The notes under the pieces: generated by a model
What the model saw: the letters and a program-made list of their open reading frames with translations, nothing else
The model's database searches: none
What the model was told of the DNA's origin: nothing
Part shown: positions 8,839-17,682 of the stretch, piece by piece
How the letters are laid out: each line of letters opens with the position of its first letter
Position numbering within the stretch: position 1 is the stretch's first letter
DNA from: JADKAV01 sp041393775
GTDB lineage: Bacteria > Actinomycetota > Actinomycetes > S36-B12 > UBA10799
Direction of reading: 5' to 3'
Length of the DNA stretch: 64,000 bases
NCBI GenBank assembly: GCA_041393775.1
Contig: JAWKJM010000005.1
Coordinates: forward strand, 195,208-259,207
Position numbers and translations under genes: made by a program

Positions 8839-10380
8839 TTACGAGTCGGCGGACATCTCCATGGGTGCCGACGTGCCAGGGGATGCGGTGTCCATGCCGG
8901 GCATGTCGTGGTGGGGTGCTGAGCCTGCTGACTCGCCCGGTTTCACGATGACGAACTGGCCCATCACGCCGAGATCCTCATGCAGCAACAGGTGGCAGTG
9001 GAACATGTACGGCCATCGGCGGTTCGTGTAGTCGGTGAATCTGACCAATATCCGCACGGTTGTGCGGGGGGCGACGTACACAGTGTCCTTGTAGCCGGCG
9101 AACTGAGCCGGGGGTGGCCGTCCGTCCATCGACAGTATCCGGAATTGCACATCATGAACGTGGAAGTTGTGCGGCTGCGGATCCTGGTTGGTCACCTCCC
9201 AGATCTCCGTTTGGTCGAGGGGGACTGCCATGTCGATGCGATTCATGTCCATGGGCCGTCCATTGATCGCCAAACCCTCGATGCCGAACCTGCGTGTCTG
9301 CACGCTCTGGGCGGGATCCGGGTCCGGCACGTCCGTCAAGGTTGCCGCTAGGGCCGGCGATGGGCGCAACGTCTGCGCTGCCCGCAGTTGCACCACGGTG
9401 AATGTGCCGGGACTGTACAGGGAGTCGCGCACTGTTCCCAGGTCCGGTGCGGTGCTGTTCAACGAGACCGACTCTCCGGGGGTCATCCTGACCACGATCT
9501 CGGCGCGCTCCGCGGGCGACAGTTGAACACGCTGCGCGGACACGGGTGCGCCCAGGAGCCCGCCGTCGGAGGCCACGATGTCGAATGTGCGGTCGTCGTC
9601 GAAACCAAAGTTGTAGATCCGTGCGTTCGATGCGTTGAGCAGACGCAGTCTCACTGCTTCGGTCTCGACCGGGAGATAGGTGCCAACGCTGCCGTTCGTG
9701 ACGATGGTGTCGCCCAGGAAGCCGGTAGACGGCCCGGCACGGGGATCGACGATGAGTTGACCGTCGGAGGTGAAGCTCTTGTCCTGAACGATCACTGGCA
9801 CGTCGTCGACCCCGTATTCGGAGGGGAGTCCGACGTCCGGGGCGTCAGGGTCGTCGATGATGAGCATCCCGGCCATGCCCCGGTAGACCTGTTGGGCCGT
9901 TTCGCCGTGGGGATGGGAGTGATACCAAAGGGTGGCAGCCGGCTGTCTCACCTGCCAGTGGGGACGCCAGGTCTGGCCAGGCTGGATCATCTGGTGGGGG
10001 CCGCCGTCCATACGGGCGGGGATGTGCATGCCGTGCCAATGCAAGGTGGTCATCTCGTCGAGCGAGTTGGTCACCTCAGCCCGCACTCGCTCGCCTCTCG
10101 ACATCCGCAGGGTGGGCCCCAGGTAGTCGCCGTTGATGCCGATGGTGTCGGCCATCTGACCCCTGCCGAAGTCGCTTTCGGCAAGGTGCACGGACAGCGG
10201 GAACACTGTGGTGTCGTCATCGGCCGTGGTGCCCGTCTCCAGCGGCGGGATCGGCAACTCGTTGCTCGGTGGCACGTCATGGATGGTCACCGAACTGGTG
10301 CCGGGTGCCCCACAACCCGCGGCTAGGAGGGCAACCATCACCGCGGCGGCGCCTCCCACTCGAAATCTGCCCACCTGCAT
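8839..10380 (-). CDS. Multicopper oxidase, secreted lipoprotein (CueO/SufI-like)
   Basis: Three-cupredoxin laccase-like enzyme, probably oxidising Cu(I) or phenolic/metal substrates outside the membrane. Starting at the ATG at 10380, residues 1-23 form a lipoprotein signal ending in LLAAGC, with Cys23 as the lipidated residue. The four copper motifs are present: HWHGMH (114-119), HSHPHG (154-159), HNFHVHD, and the C-terminal HCHLLLHEDLGVM containing the type-1 copper Cys, His and Met. The C-terminus is Met/His rich (HHDMPGM, PMEMS), consistent with copper handling. A GTG at 10398 is an alternative start. It is antisense to the surrounding division genes and unrelated to them, so it was probably inserted along with the HNH gene. 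Confidence 0.93.
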   Translation of the reverse strand: MQVGRFRVGGAAAVMVALLAAGCGAPGTSSVTIHDVPPSNELPIPPLETGTTADDDTTVFPLSVHLAESDFGRGQMADTIGINGDYLGPTLRMSRGERVRAEVTNSLDEMTTLHWHGMHIPARMDGGPHQMIQPGQTWRPHWQVRQPAATLWYHSHPHGETAQQVYRGMAGMLIIDDPDAPDVGLPSEYGVDDVPVIVQDKSFTSDGQLIVDPRAGPSTGFLGDTIVTNGSVGTYLPVETEAVRLRLLNASNARIYNFGFDDDRTFDIVASDGGLLGAPVSAQRVQLSPAERAEIVVRMTPGESVSLNSTAPDLGTVRDSLYSPGTFTVVQLRAAQTLRPSPALAATLTDVPDPDPAQSVQTRRFGIEGLAINGRPMDMNRIDMAVPLDQTEIWEVTNQDPQPHNFHVHDVQFRILSMDGRPPPAQFAGYKDTVYVAPRTTVRILVRFTDYTNRRWPYMFHCHLLLHEDLGVMGQFVIVKPGESAGSAPHHDMPGMDTASPGTSAPMEMSADS

Positions 10381-10398
10381 CTCCAAGGTCCCCGTCAC

Positions 10399-10838
10399 TG
10401 TTCCGCACGGTAGCGCTGGTGGGGCGCTGTGTGGAATCCACCCGACGATCCGTGGTGCCCCGCTCGACCATGACGTCCTGGAGGCATGACCATCAACCTC
10501 AGATCGACCCTGAGACCTCGTCCGATTTCAGCGGTTGTCGGCGGTGAAAACGCCTGAGATCACGGGGGATGAAAGAAAAATGGTCCTCAGTTTGGGAGAG
10601 TTGCTTGCAGTTGCCCGATCCCGTACTAGTCTCCTTCTCAGAGCCCGCACAGGGGGTCGGAATAAGCCTCAAGTTGAGGTTCACGGCGGTCCATGCGGCT
10701 ACTTCCCCCGCCGGTCTGTGAGGACTGGAACCCCAACAGTGTTGTGATGCGCTGTGCGTCACTGCCCTGCTGCTTCAAGTTGGACCTCAACCTGAAGTAG
10801 ACCCGACACGTGTCCGTTTGACCATGAAAGGAACTCTG
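10399..10838 (+). promoter_or_regulatory. ftsZ upstream region with repeated TCAAGTTG palindromic motifs
   Basis: About 440 bp between the oxidase gene and ftsZ with no supported gene. It holds a perfect palindrome CCTCAAGTTGAGG at 10667-10679 and, 100 bp on, an imperfect hairpin CTTCAAGTTG...CAACCTGAAG at 10773-10797; both contain TCAAGTTG. From memory, related CTCAA/TTGAG motifs occur upstream of ftsZ in other actinobacteria, but I cannot check this. Because the two inserted genes separate ftsZ from ftsQ, the region must contain the ftsZ promoter(s). AAAGGA at 10827-10832 is the ribosome binding site that fixes the GTG start at 10839. Confidence 0.55.
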
Positions 10839-12005
10839 GTGGCCGCACCCCAGAACTACCTCGCAGTAATCAAAGTTGTTGGTATCGGCGGCGGCGGCGT
10901 CAACGCCGTGAACCGCATGATCGAATTCGGGCTGAAAGGCGTCGAGTTCATTGCCGTGAACACCGACGCCCAGGCCCTGTTGATGTCCGACGCCGATGTG
11001 AAGCTCGACATCGGTCGTGAACTCACCCGCGGTCTCGGCGCCGGGGCCGACCCGGAGGTCGGGCGACAGGCGGCCGAGGACCACGCGGAGGAGATCGCGG
11101 AGGTTCTGCGCGGAGCCGACATGGTCTTCGTGACTGCGGGCGAGGGCGGTGGCACCGGCACCGGTGGTGCCCCCGTCGTGGCCCGGATCGCCAAGGAACT
11201 CGGCGCGCTGACCATCGGCGTGGTCACCCGGCCGTTCATGTTCGAGGGCCGTCGCCGGGCCACGCAGGCGGAGAGCGGCATCGACTCGCTGCGCGAGAGC
11301 GTCGACACCCTGATCGTCATCCCGAACGACCGACTGCTCGCCCTGGCCGACCGCACGATCTCGATGATCGACGCCTTCAAGCAAGCGGACCAGGTTCTTC
11401 TGCAGGGCGTGTCCGGCATCACCGACCTGATTACGACGCCCGGGTTGATCAACCTCGACTTCGCGGACGTCAAGAGTGTGATGTCGGGTGCCGGTTCGGC
11501 CCTGATGGGGATCGGCTCGGCCCGCGGCGACGAGCGGTCGCAGGTCGCCGCCGAGATGGCCATCTCCTCGCCGTTGCTGGAGGCGAGCATCGAGGGCGCG
11601 CACGGCGTTCTACTGAGTGTCGCCGGCGGCGCCGATCTGGGCTTGCACGAGATCACCGAAGCTGCCCGGCTGGTGTCCGATGCCGCCCACCCGGAGGCGA
11701 ACATCATCTTCGGCACGGTCATCGACGACACCCTCGGCGACGAGGTCCGGGTCACGGTGATCGCCGCCGGCTTCGACGGAGGTGCGCCACTGCCGCGTCT
11801 TGCCACCCCGAATCGGGCGGCGCTGACCGAAGGCTTCGTGTCCGAGGCCACTCTGCCCGTCGAGCGGGAGTCGGTGGATCTCACAGGTGGTTCGGATCAG
11901 GTCGGACGCCCGCTGGCGCCGGCCACGCGGGCGGTCTCGTTCGAAGAGTCACCGGCTGGTTCCACGGACTCCGACGACTTGGACGTCCCCGACTTCCTGA
12001 AGTGA
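10839..12005 (+). CDS. ftsZ: Cell division GTPase FtsZ
   Basis: Tubulin-like GTPase forming the Z ring. The GTG at 10839 is chosen because AAAGGA lies 6 bp upstream and the product then begins MAAPQNYLAVIKVVGIGGGG, the standard actinobacterial FtsZ start; a TTG at 10818 would add seven residues. The tubulin signature GGGTGTGG (within AGEGGGTGTGGAP), the T7-loop region and the C-terminal peptide DDLDVPDFLK, which binds SepF and other partners, are all present. The length is 388 residues. The stop overlaps the GTG of pgeF, so ftsZ heads an operon with pgeF, yggS, sepF and yggT. Confidence 0.98.
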   Translation: MAAPQNYLAVIKVVGIGGGGVNAVNRMIEFGLKGVEFIAVNTDAQALLMSDADVKLDIGRELTRGLGAGADPEVGRQAAEDHAEEIAEVLRGADMVFVTAGEGGGTGTGGAPVVARIAKELGALTIGVVTRPFMFEGRRRATQAESGIDSLRESVDTLIVIPNDRLLALADRTISMIDAFKQADQVLLQGVSGITDLITTPGLINLDFADVKSVMSGAGSALMGIGSARGDERSQVAAEMAISSPLLEASIEGAHGVLLSVAGGADLGLHEITEAARLVSDAAHPEANIIFGTVIDDTLGDEVRVTVIAAGFDGGAPLPRLATPNRAALTEGFVSEATLPVERESVDLTGGSDQVGRPLAPATRAVSFEESPAGSTDSDDLDVPDFLK

Positions 12006-12709
12006 CCTCAGGCACTCTGCATGACGCCTCCTGGCTGGTCACCGATCGCACGGTCGGCGCCAGTCAGGGGGCGTTCGCATTCAACAACCTGGCGGTGCAC
12101 GTCGGTGACGATCCCGATGCTGTCACAGTCAACCGAGCCGCGCTTGGGCGAGCACTGGGCGTCCCGGCAGTCGTCTTCGCCCGGGCGGCGCACGGTCGTG
12201 ATGTGGCGTACGTCGAAGCAGTCACTGCCGACGTGGAGGGGGTGGACGGCCTGTTCACCGACAGGACCGATGTGGCGATCGCCGCGCAGGGCGCTGACTG
12301 CGTGATGGTGGGGGTCTGCACCGCAGATGGCTGGATCGCTGCGGTCCACTGCGGCTGGCGGGGCCTGGTGGTGGGTGTCGTGCCGGCCACCTTGCGGGCG
12401 TTGACCGTAGCCGGGGCGGCCCTCCAGGGCGCCGTCGCGCACCTCGGTCCCAGCATCTGCGGCAAGTGCTACAAGGTCGACGACCGGAGAGCGGCAGAGG
12501 TGGCGCACGCCGCACCCGCAGCGGTGGTGACCATGGGTAGCCAGCGGGGCGTCGACGTCCGTGTGGGCGTGCTCGAACAGTTGCGCGCTGCCGGTGTGAA
12601 CGCCACGTGGGACCCTCGCTGCACCGCAGAGGATCCACGTCTGTATTCCCATCGCCGCGACGGCGTAACGGGTCGGCAGGCGCTCGCGATCGTCAGGAGG
12701 CCGGCGTGA
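12002..12709 (+). CDS. pgeF: Peptidoglycan editing factor PgeF (YfiH / multicopper polyphenol oxidase family)
   Basis: Cytoplasmic YfiH-family protein of 235 residues. The family (PgeF) is thought to remove L-Ser wrongly placed at position 1 of the stem peptide, and related proteins act on purine nucleosides. Family features visible are FARAAHGRDVAYV, the conserved zinc-binding His/Cys residues in QGADCVMVGVC and the HCGWRGLV motif, and a C-terminal DPRCTAEDPRLYSHRRDG, which matches the 'CT...fyS.RR.g.tGR' ending. The GTG start overlaps the ftsZ stop. The gene sits between ftsZ and yggS in most Actinomycetia, which supports the identification. Confidence 0.93.
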   Translation: MTSGTLHDASWLVTDRTVGASQGAFAFNNLAVHVGDDPDAVTVNRAALGRALGVPAVVFARAAHGRDVAYVEAVTADVEGVDGLFTDRTDVAIAAQGADCVMVGVCTADGWIAAVHCGWRGLVVGVVPATLRALTVAGAALQGAVAHLGPSICGKCYKVDDRRAAEVAHAAPAAVVTMGSQRGVDVRVGVLEQLRAAGVNATWDPRCTAEDPRLYSHRRDGVTGRQALAIVRRPA

Positions 12710-13449
12710 CCGACCAGCGCACATCCCAACTGGCCTCGAATCTCGCTGCTGTCCGTGACCGGATCGCCCGGGCCTGTGAGGCGGCCGGTCGCCCGCCAGC
12801 CCAGTTGATCGTGGTCACCAAGTTCTTCGGCTCCGATGACGTGCGCAGACTGGCGGGGCTCGGCGTCACGGATGTGGGGGAGAACCGCGATCAGGAGGCA
12901 GCGCCCAAGCACGCGGAGTGCGCAGACCTGGGCCTGAAGTGGCACTTCATCGGGCAACTGCAATCCAACAAGGCCAAGTCCGTCGTGGGGTACGCCGACC
13001 TCGTCCACACCGTGGATCGCCCCAGCATTGTGCGTGCCCTCGACAAGGCAGCGGTGGCCAGGGACATACGACAAGACGTTCTGATCCAGGTCAATCTGGA
13101 TCCAGATCCCCGTGTTGAGCGCGGCGGGGTGCCCCCTGCGCAACTGCGCGACCTGCTCGGCCGGGTGACGACGGCCCGCGCGCTGCGATTGCGCGGCGTG
13201 ATGGGGGTTGCGCCCCTGGGGGAGGACCCCGCGCCCGCGTTCGCGCTACTGGCGGACATGTCGGGGCTGGTCCGCAGCCAGGTTGCGGATGCCGACGTGA
13301 TTTCGGCGGGAATGAGTTCGGATTTGGAGGTGGCCGTGTCCCATGGCGCGACACACCTCCGGATCGGCACGGCTGTCATGGGCAGCCGGCCGAACGTCAG
13401 GTACCGTCCTACTAAGGGCGGGACGCACAACGAAGGAGATGCGCAGTGA
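12706..13449 (+). CDS. yggS: YggS/PROSC-family PLP homeostasis protein
   Basis: Cytoplasmic single-domain alanine-racemase-like barrel that binds pyridoxal 5'-phosphate and helps control vitamin B6 and amino-acid balance. The GTG at 12706 overlaps the pgeF stop and gives 247 residues. The PLP lysine is in LIVVTKFF (Lys39), followed by the conserved GENRDQE segment, WHFIGQLQSNK, and the C-terminal SAGMSSDLEVAVSHGATHLRIGTAVMG phosphate-binding region. Normal family proteins read GENrvQE, so GENRDQE is a minor variant. The stop overlaps the sepF GTG. Confidence 0.94.
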   Translation: MTDQRTSQLASNLAAVRDRIARACEAAGRPPAQLIVVTKFFGSDDVRRLAGLGVTDVGENRDQEAAPKHAECADLGLKWHFIGQLQSNKAKSVVGYADLVHTVDRPSIVRALDKAAVARDIRQDVLIQVNLDPDPRVERGGVPPAQLRDLLGRVTTARALRLRGVMGVAPLGEDPAPAFALLADMSGLVRSQVADADVISAGMSSDLEVAVSHGATHLRIGTAVMGSRPNVRYRPTKGGTHNEGDAQ

Positions 13450-13898
13450 GCAACTTGCGCCAGAAGGTTGCCGTGTACCTCGGGCTCACCGAGGAAGACT
13501 ACGGATTCGAGTACGACGAGCAGCAGGACCGGGACGACCACCGGGATGACCACAGAGCGTCCGCACGCCGTGACATCGGGGTTGAGCAGCACTCCACGCC
13601 GTCGTTCGCGCCGAAGTCCACGCCAAGGCGCATAGAGGCCGCCTACGACGTGGTGCGGATGTCGCCGTCGGCATACGCGGACGTCAGGTCCATCGGTGAG
13701 GCTTTCCGGGCCGGCGACGTGATCTCGATGGACCTGTCGGGGCTCACCGCGGATGACGCGAAGCGGATGATCGACTTCGCGTCGGGTCTGACGTTCGGTC
13801 TGCAGGGCGCGATCGAGCGGGTGGGTGGCAAGGTCTTCCTGCTCACACCGAAGGGTGTCGAGGTCACCAGCTCGGTGCGCGCCAGCCTGATCTCCTGA
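13446..13898 (+). CDS. sepF: Cell division protein SepF
   Basis: FtsZ-binding membrane anchor of the Z ring in Actinobacteria, which lack FtsA. The N-terminus (MSNLRQKVAVYLGL) is the amphipathic membrane-targeting helix, followed by an acidic, Asp/Arg-rich linker (about residues 15-60) and the conserved SepF domain (about 65-150, with DVISMDLSGLTADDAKRMIDF and GLQGAIERVGGKVFLLTP). The length of 150 residues is a little short for an actinobacterial SepF because of the short linker. The GTG start overlaps yggS; yggT follows after 9 bp. Confidence 0.95.
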   Translation: MSNLRQKVAVYLGLTEEDYGFEYDEQQDRDDHRDDHRASARRDIGVEQHSTPSFAPKSTPRRIEAAYDVVRMSPSAYADVRSIGEAFRAGDVISMDLSGLTADDAKRMIDFASGLTFGLQGAIERVGGKVFLLTPKGVEVTSSVRASLIS

Positions 13899-13907
13899 GG
13901 CGCCTGC

Positions 13908-14192
13908 GTGAGCCCTGTCGCCAGCGTCATCGTCAATGTCCTGTGGTTGTACCTGCTGGTCCTGATCGGACGGCTGGTCTTCGACATTGTCCAGATGCTG
14001 GCACGGGACTGGAAGCCCAAGGGGTTCGTGCTGATCGTCGCCGAGATCATCTACACCCTCACGGACCCGCCCTTGCGTGCACTGCGGCGCGTGATCCCGC
14101 CGCTGCGGTTCGGGGGAATCTCGCTGGACGTGGCCTTCCTCGTACTCTTCATCGGACTGCAGATCCTGATCGCAGTCATCGCCCGGTTCTGA
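13908..14192 (+). CDS. yggT: YggT-family membrane protein
   Basis: Small 94-residue membrane protein with two predicted helices (VIVNVLWLYLLVLIGRLVF near the N-terminus and VAFLVLFIGLQILIAVI at the C-terminus). The middle has the family pattern ...ADPPLRALRRVIPPLRFGGISLDVA (here TDPPLRALRRVIPP). YggT proteins are linked to cell-division and septal membrane functions, but their biochemical role is unproven. The GTG start lies 9 bp after sepF. In most Actinomycetia divIVA comes next, but here the operon ends and ileS converges from the other strand. Confidence 0.9.
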   Translation: MSPVASVIVNVLWLYLLVLIGRLVFDIVQMLARDWKPKGFVLIVAEIIYTLTDPPLRALRRVIPPLRFGGISLDVAFLVLFIGLQILIAVIARF

Positions 14193-14197
14193 CCGGG
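14182..14197. terminator. Short GC hairpin at the yggT/ileS convergence
   Basis: CCCGGT and ACCGGG form a perfect 6-bp stem with a TCTG loop that spans the yggT stop codon. It lies between convergent genes and may act as a bidirectional terminator, although there is no T tract. Confidence 0.4.
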
Positions 14198-14203
14198 ACG
14201 GCC

Positions 14204-17200
14204 TCAGCGCCGCTGCAGGTGGAGCATCAGATCGGGATCGGCGATGTGCTCGGCGTCCGGGTGCTCTGATCGTTCCACGGCGACGGCGAGGACCTCGTCG
14301 GCGATGAGGCCTCCGTGCCGAACGAAGGCGGCGGCAACCCGTTCATCGGTCGATTCCCAGCGCACGCGGACCCGGTCGGTCACCTCGAACCCCGCATCCT
14401 TGCGTGCTTGTTGCAGGGCCCTGACCACGTCCCGGGCGGTGCCGAGAACCAGCAGGTCCTCAGTCAGGTGCAAGTCGAGGGCCAGGGATTCCCCTCCGGC
14501 ACTGGCGACCGCCCACCCCTCCTCCGGCACCTCGGTCACAATGACCTCGTCCTGCGTGAGGTTGATCAACTCTCCTTCAACCTCTACCTGAGCCTTACCC
14601 TCTCGCAGTGCCGCGGCCAGGGCGACCGGATCAGCCTCGGCGATGGCCTTGGCGACCTGTGGGGTGCCCTTGCCGAAGCGTTTGCCCAGGCTGCGGAAGT
14701 TCGGCTTGAGGCTGACATGGATCAGCGCCTCAGCATCGGACAGTGATTCCAGCGACACAACGTTGAGTTCCTCGGCGATCTGGGCACGTGCCTGCTCGCT
14801 GAGGCCTGCCCACTGTTGTGCGGCAACCAGTGCCCGCGACAACGGCTGCCGGATCTTCACCCCGGACTGTGCACGGGCGGCCCGGCCGAGTTCGACGAGT
14901 CGGCGGACCAGTGACATCTGGATCTCGAGGTCATCGTCCACCGACGCGGGGTCGAACGCGGGCCACGAGGCGAGATGGACACTGTCGACCTCCTCGCTGC
15001 CGGCGAAGAGATCCTGCCACAGCCGTTCGGTCACGAACGGGGTGAACGGGGCCATCATCAGTACCGTCGCTCGCAGGCAACTGTGCAGCGTCGACAGCGC
15101 AGCGGGGTCGCCCTCCCAGAAGCGTCGTCGTGAGCGACGCACGTACCAGTTGGAGAGGTCGTCGATGAGTTCGGCGATGAGTCGGCCGGCGGTCTGTGAG
15201 TCGAAGACCTGCAGTGCTGCATCCACATCCCGTACGGTGGCGTGGGTCCGCGAAAGCGCCCAACGGTCCATCATGGTGGTTTCGCCGGGCGACTGACCGG
15301 GTGACCAATCCGACAGGCCACCGTAGAGCGACTGGAACGAAGCCGTACTCCACAGCGTGGACAGGACCTTGCTGACGACCTCCTGCAGAGCCTCGGCGCT
15401 GACCCGCCGGGCCTGCCAGGGTGAGCCGGAGGCGAGCATGAACCAGCGCAGTGCGTCCGCGCCCTGCGCGTCCATCAGCGGGATCGGTTCCAGCACGTTG
15501 CCGAGATGCTTGCTCATCTTGCGTCCCTCGGCGTCCAGGATGTGCCCCAGGCACAGCACGTTGCGGTACGAGGACTGGCCGGTGACGAGTGTGCCGACAG
15601 CCATGAGCGTGTAGAACCAACCGCGGGTCTGGTCGATCGCCTCACAGATGAAGTCCGCGGGATAGGAACGCTGGAACTCCTCGGCATTGTGGTTCGGGTA
15701 CCCGAACTGGGCGAACGGCATCGCGCCGGAGTCGTACCAGCAATCGATGACCTCGGGGACCCTGCTGGCCGTCTGCCCGCAAGTGGGACAGGCGAAGGTG
15801 ATCTCGTCGACGAACGGCCGGTGCGGATCGATGTCGGACACGTCGCGGCCGGCGAGTTGAGACAACTCTGCGCGCGAGGCCACCGCCGTGAGATGGTCGG
15901 ACTCACAGCGCCAGATCGGCAGCGGGGTACCCCAGTACCGCGAGCGGGACAGCGCCCAGTCGATGTTGTTGCGCAGCCAGTCGCCGTATCGGCCCCACTT
16001 GATCGTCTCGGGGAACCAGTTGGTGGCCTCGTTCTGTGCAAGCAACTGGTCCTTGGCCGCAGTCGTCCGGATGTACCAGGACGGCATGGCGTAGTAGATC
16101 AGAGGCGTATGGCAGCGCCAGCAGTGCGGATATGCGTGCTCGTACGGAACCCGCTTGAACAGCAACCCGCGCGCGGCCATGTCCGCCACCAGCGCCTCGT
16201 CCGCGTGCTTGAAGAACTGTCCACCGACCATCGGCACGTCCGCGGCGAAAGTCCCGTCGGCCTGAACGGGATTGACCACGGGCAGGTTGTAGGTCCGACA
16301 GACCGCCAGGTCGTCGGGGCCGAAGGCGGGCGCCAGGTGCACGATGCCGGACCCGTCTGTAGTGGTCACGAAATCGCCGAGCAGCACGTAGTGTGCGTCC
16401 GGGATCTCGATGAGTTCGAACGGCCGCTGGTACCGCACGCCTTCGAGATCACGTCCGCTCATCCTGTCGAGCACCTCGGCATCCTCACCGAGCGTGGCTG
16501 CCAGCAGTTCCTCCGCCACCACGAACGTCGAGTCGCCGGCACGCGCCACGACGTACATCGCGTCCGGCGACACGGCGACGGCGGTGTTGGAGACCAGTGT
16601 CCACGGCGTGGTGGTCCACACCAGCAACTGCAGACCGGGGAAGCGTTCGGCCAGGTCGCCGCCGAGGACCGGACATGCGACGAAGACCGAGGGGTCCACG
16701 ATCGTCTCGTACCCCTGGGCGAGTTCGTGATCGCTGAGGGTGGTGCCGCACCGCGGGCAGTACGGCGAGACGCGGTGGTCCTGCTCCAGCAGACCCTCGT
16801 CGAAGATCGTCTTCAGGGACCACCAGACGCTGTCGATGTAGTCCGGCGACATGGTCCAGTACGCCTGGTCCATGTCCACCCAGTACCCCATCCGGGCGGT
16901 CATCTCCGAGAATGCGTCGACATGGCGCAGAACGGATTCCCGGCACTTCTCGTTGAACTCGGCGATGCCGTAGGCCTCGATGTCGGGTTTGCCGTTGAAG
17001 CCGAGTTCCCGCTCCACTGCGAGCTCCACCGGCAGCCCGTGGCAGTCCCAGCCGGCTTTGCGCGGGACGTGATAGCCCTTCATGGTGCGGTATCGCGGGT
17101 AGACGTCCTTGAACACCCGCGCTTCGACGTGGTGCACGCCCGGGGTCCCGTTGGCCGTCGGAGGTCCCTCATAGAACGTCCACTGCGGACCGCCGTCGGT

Positions 17201-17302
17201 CTGGCGCAGCGAGCGGTGGAACACGTCGTTGGCCTGCCAGAACTCGATGATCTCGCGTTCCATCGACGGCAGGTCGATCTTCGGGGGCACCGAGCGGTAC
17301 AT
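14204..17302 (-). CDS. ileS: Isoleucyl-tRNA synthetase (large, type 2)
   Basis: Class I aminoacyl-tRNA synthetase charging tRNA-Ile in the cytoplasm. The ATG at 17302 is preferred to an upstream in-frame start because AAGGA lies at the proper distance and the product then begins MYRSVPPKIDLPSMEREI, as in the family; this gives 1032 residues. The HIGH motif appears as GTPGVHH (52-58), the editing domain follows, and KMSKH lies near residue 595, with HCWRCHTPL and CPTCGQT zinc-type motifs. The length and sequence fit the eukaryote-like IleS typical of Actinobacteria, a form generally linked to mupirocin tolerance. The leader before the divergent DUF167 gene is about 85 bp, too short for a T-box. 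Confidence 0.97.
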   Translation of the reverse strand: MYRSVPPKIDLPSMEREIIEFWQANDVFHRSLRQTDGGPQWTFYEGPPTANGTPGVHHVEARVFKDVYPRYRTMKGYHVPRKAGWDCHGLPVELAVERELGFNGKPDIEAYGIAEFNEKCRESVLRHVDAFSEMTARMGYWVDMDQAYWTMSPDYIDSVWWSLKTIFDEGLLEQDHRVSPYCPRCGTTLSDHELAQGYETIVDPSVFVACPVLGGDLAERFPGLQLLVWTTTPWTLVSNTAVAVSPDAMYVVARAGDSTFVVAEELLAATLGEDAEVLDRMSGRDLEGVRYQRPFELIEIPDAHYVLLGDFVTTTDGSGIVHLAPAFGPDDLAVCRTYNLPVVNPVQADGTFAADVPMVGGQFFKHADEALVADMAARGLLFKRVPYEHAYPHCWRCHTPLIYYAMPSWYIRTTAAKDQLLAQNEATNWFPETIKWGRYGDWLRNNIDWALSRSRYWGTPLPIWRCESDHLTAVASRAELSQLAGRDVSDIDPHRPFVDEITFACPTCGQTASRVPEVIDCWYDSGAMPFAQFGYPNHNAEEFQRSYPADFICEAIDQTRGWFYTLMAVGTLVTGQSSYRNVLCLGHILDAEGRKMSKHLGNVLEPIPLMDAQGADALRWFMLASGSPWQARRVSAEALQEVVSKVLSTLWSTASFQSLYGGLSDWSPGQSPGETTMMDRWALSRTHATVRDVDAALQVFDSQTAGRLIAELIDDLSNWYVRRSRRRFWEGDPAALSTLHSCLRATVLMMAPFTPFVTERLWQDLFAGSEEVDSVHLASWPAFDPASVDDDLEIQMSLVRRLVELGRAARAQSGVKIRQPLSRALVAAQQWAGLSEQARAQIAEELNVVSLESLSDAEALIHVSLKPNFRSLGKRFGKGTPQVAKAIAEADPVALAAALREGKAQVEVEGELINLTQDEVIVTEVPEEGWAVASAGGESLALDLHLTEDLLVLGTARDVVRALQQARKDAGFEVTDRVRVRWESTDERVAAAFVRHGGLIADEVLAVAVERSEHPDAEHIADPDLMLHLQRR

Positions 17303-17388
17303 TCCACATCCTTCTTCGCAGCATTCCCCTCGAGGGTAGCGAGAGTCCGGCACCGCGCATCCGCCCAGGCGGCGTAGCGTGTTTGGCT

Positions 17389-17682
17389 GTGCCAGTACCC
17401 GTCTTTGAACGCCCGATCTGGGTCAAGCCCGGTTCACGGCACACGGTGGTCGGCGGTGCGTACCGGGAGCCGCCGGCGCTGGTCGTCCGCGTAGCTGCTC
17501 CCGCTGCGCAGGGTGCGGCGAACCAGGCGGTCCGCGCGGCGCTGGCGAAGGCCCTGGGCGTGCGGACCTCACAGATCGAGATTGTGCGCGGGCACCACCA
17601 CCGGGCGAAGACGATCAGGGTCGTCCATGCTCCGGAGGACCTGGCGGGACGCTGGGACGCCCTGCTGTCTACCGTGGTCTAG
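17389..17682 (+). CDS. DUF167 (YggU) family protein
   Basis: Small conserved protein of 97 residues. The pattern VKPGSRHTVVGG ... LVVRVAAPAAQGAANQAVRAALAKALGV ... IEIVRGHHHRAKTIRV is the DUF167/YggU fold signature. The molecular function is unknown. I place the start at the GTG at 17389; a TTG at 17383 is equally in frame. The gene is divergent from ileS and directly abuts lspA, whose ATG immediately follows this stop, so it is probably the first gene of a DUF167-lspA-rluD operon. A TAGCGT -10-like hexamer lies 8 bp before the GTG. Confidence 0.85.
   Translation: MPVPVFERPIWVKPGSRHTVVGGAYREPPALVVRVAAPAAQGAANQAVRAALAKALGVRTSQIEIVRGHHHRAKTIRVVHAPEDLAGRWDALLSTVV

Noticed and set aside
15506..17377. 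623-codon plus-strand ORF opposite ileS
   Set aside because: Shadow of ileS: no recognisable domain, and codon third-position GC fits ileS on the minus strand.
17303..17388. T-box leader of ileS
   Set aside because: Only about 85 bp separate ileS from the divergent gene, too short for a T-box, and no T-box sequence is seen.
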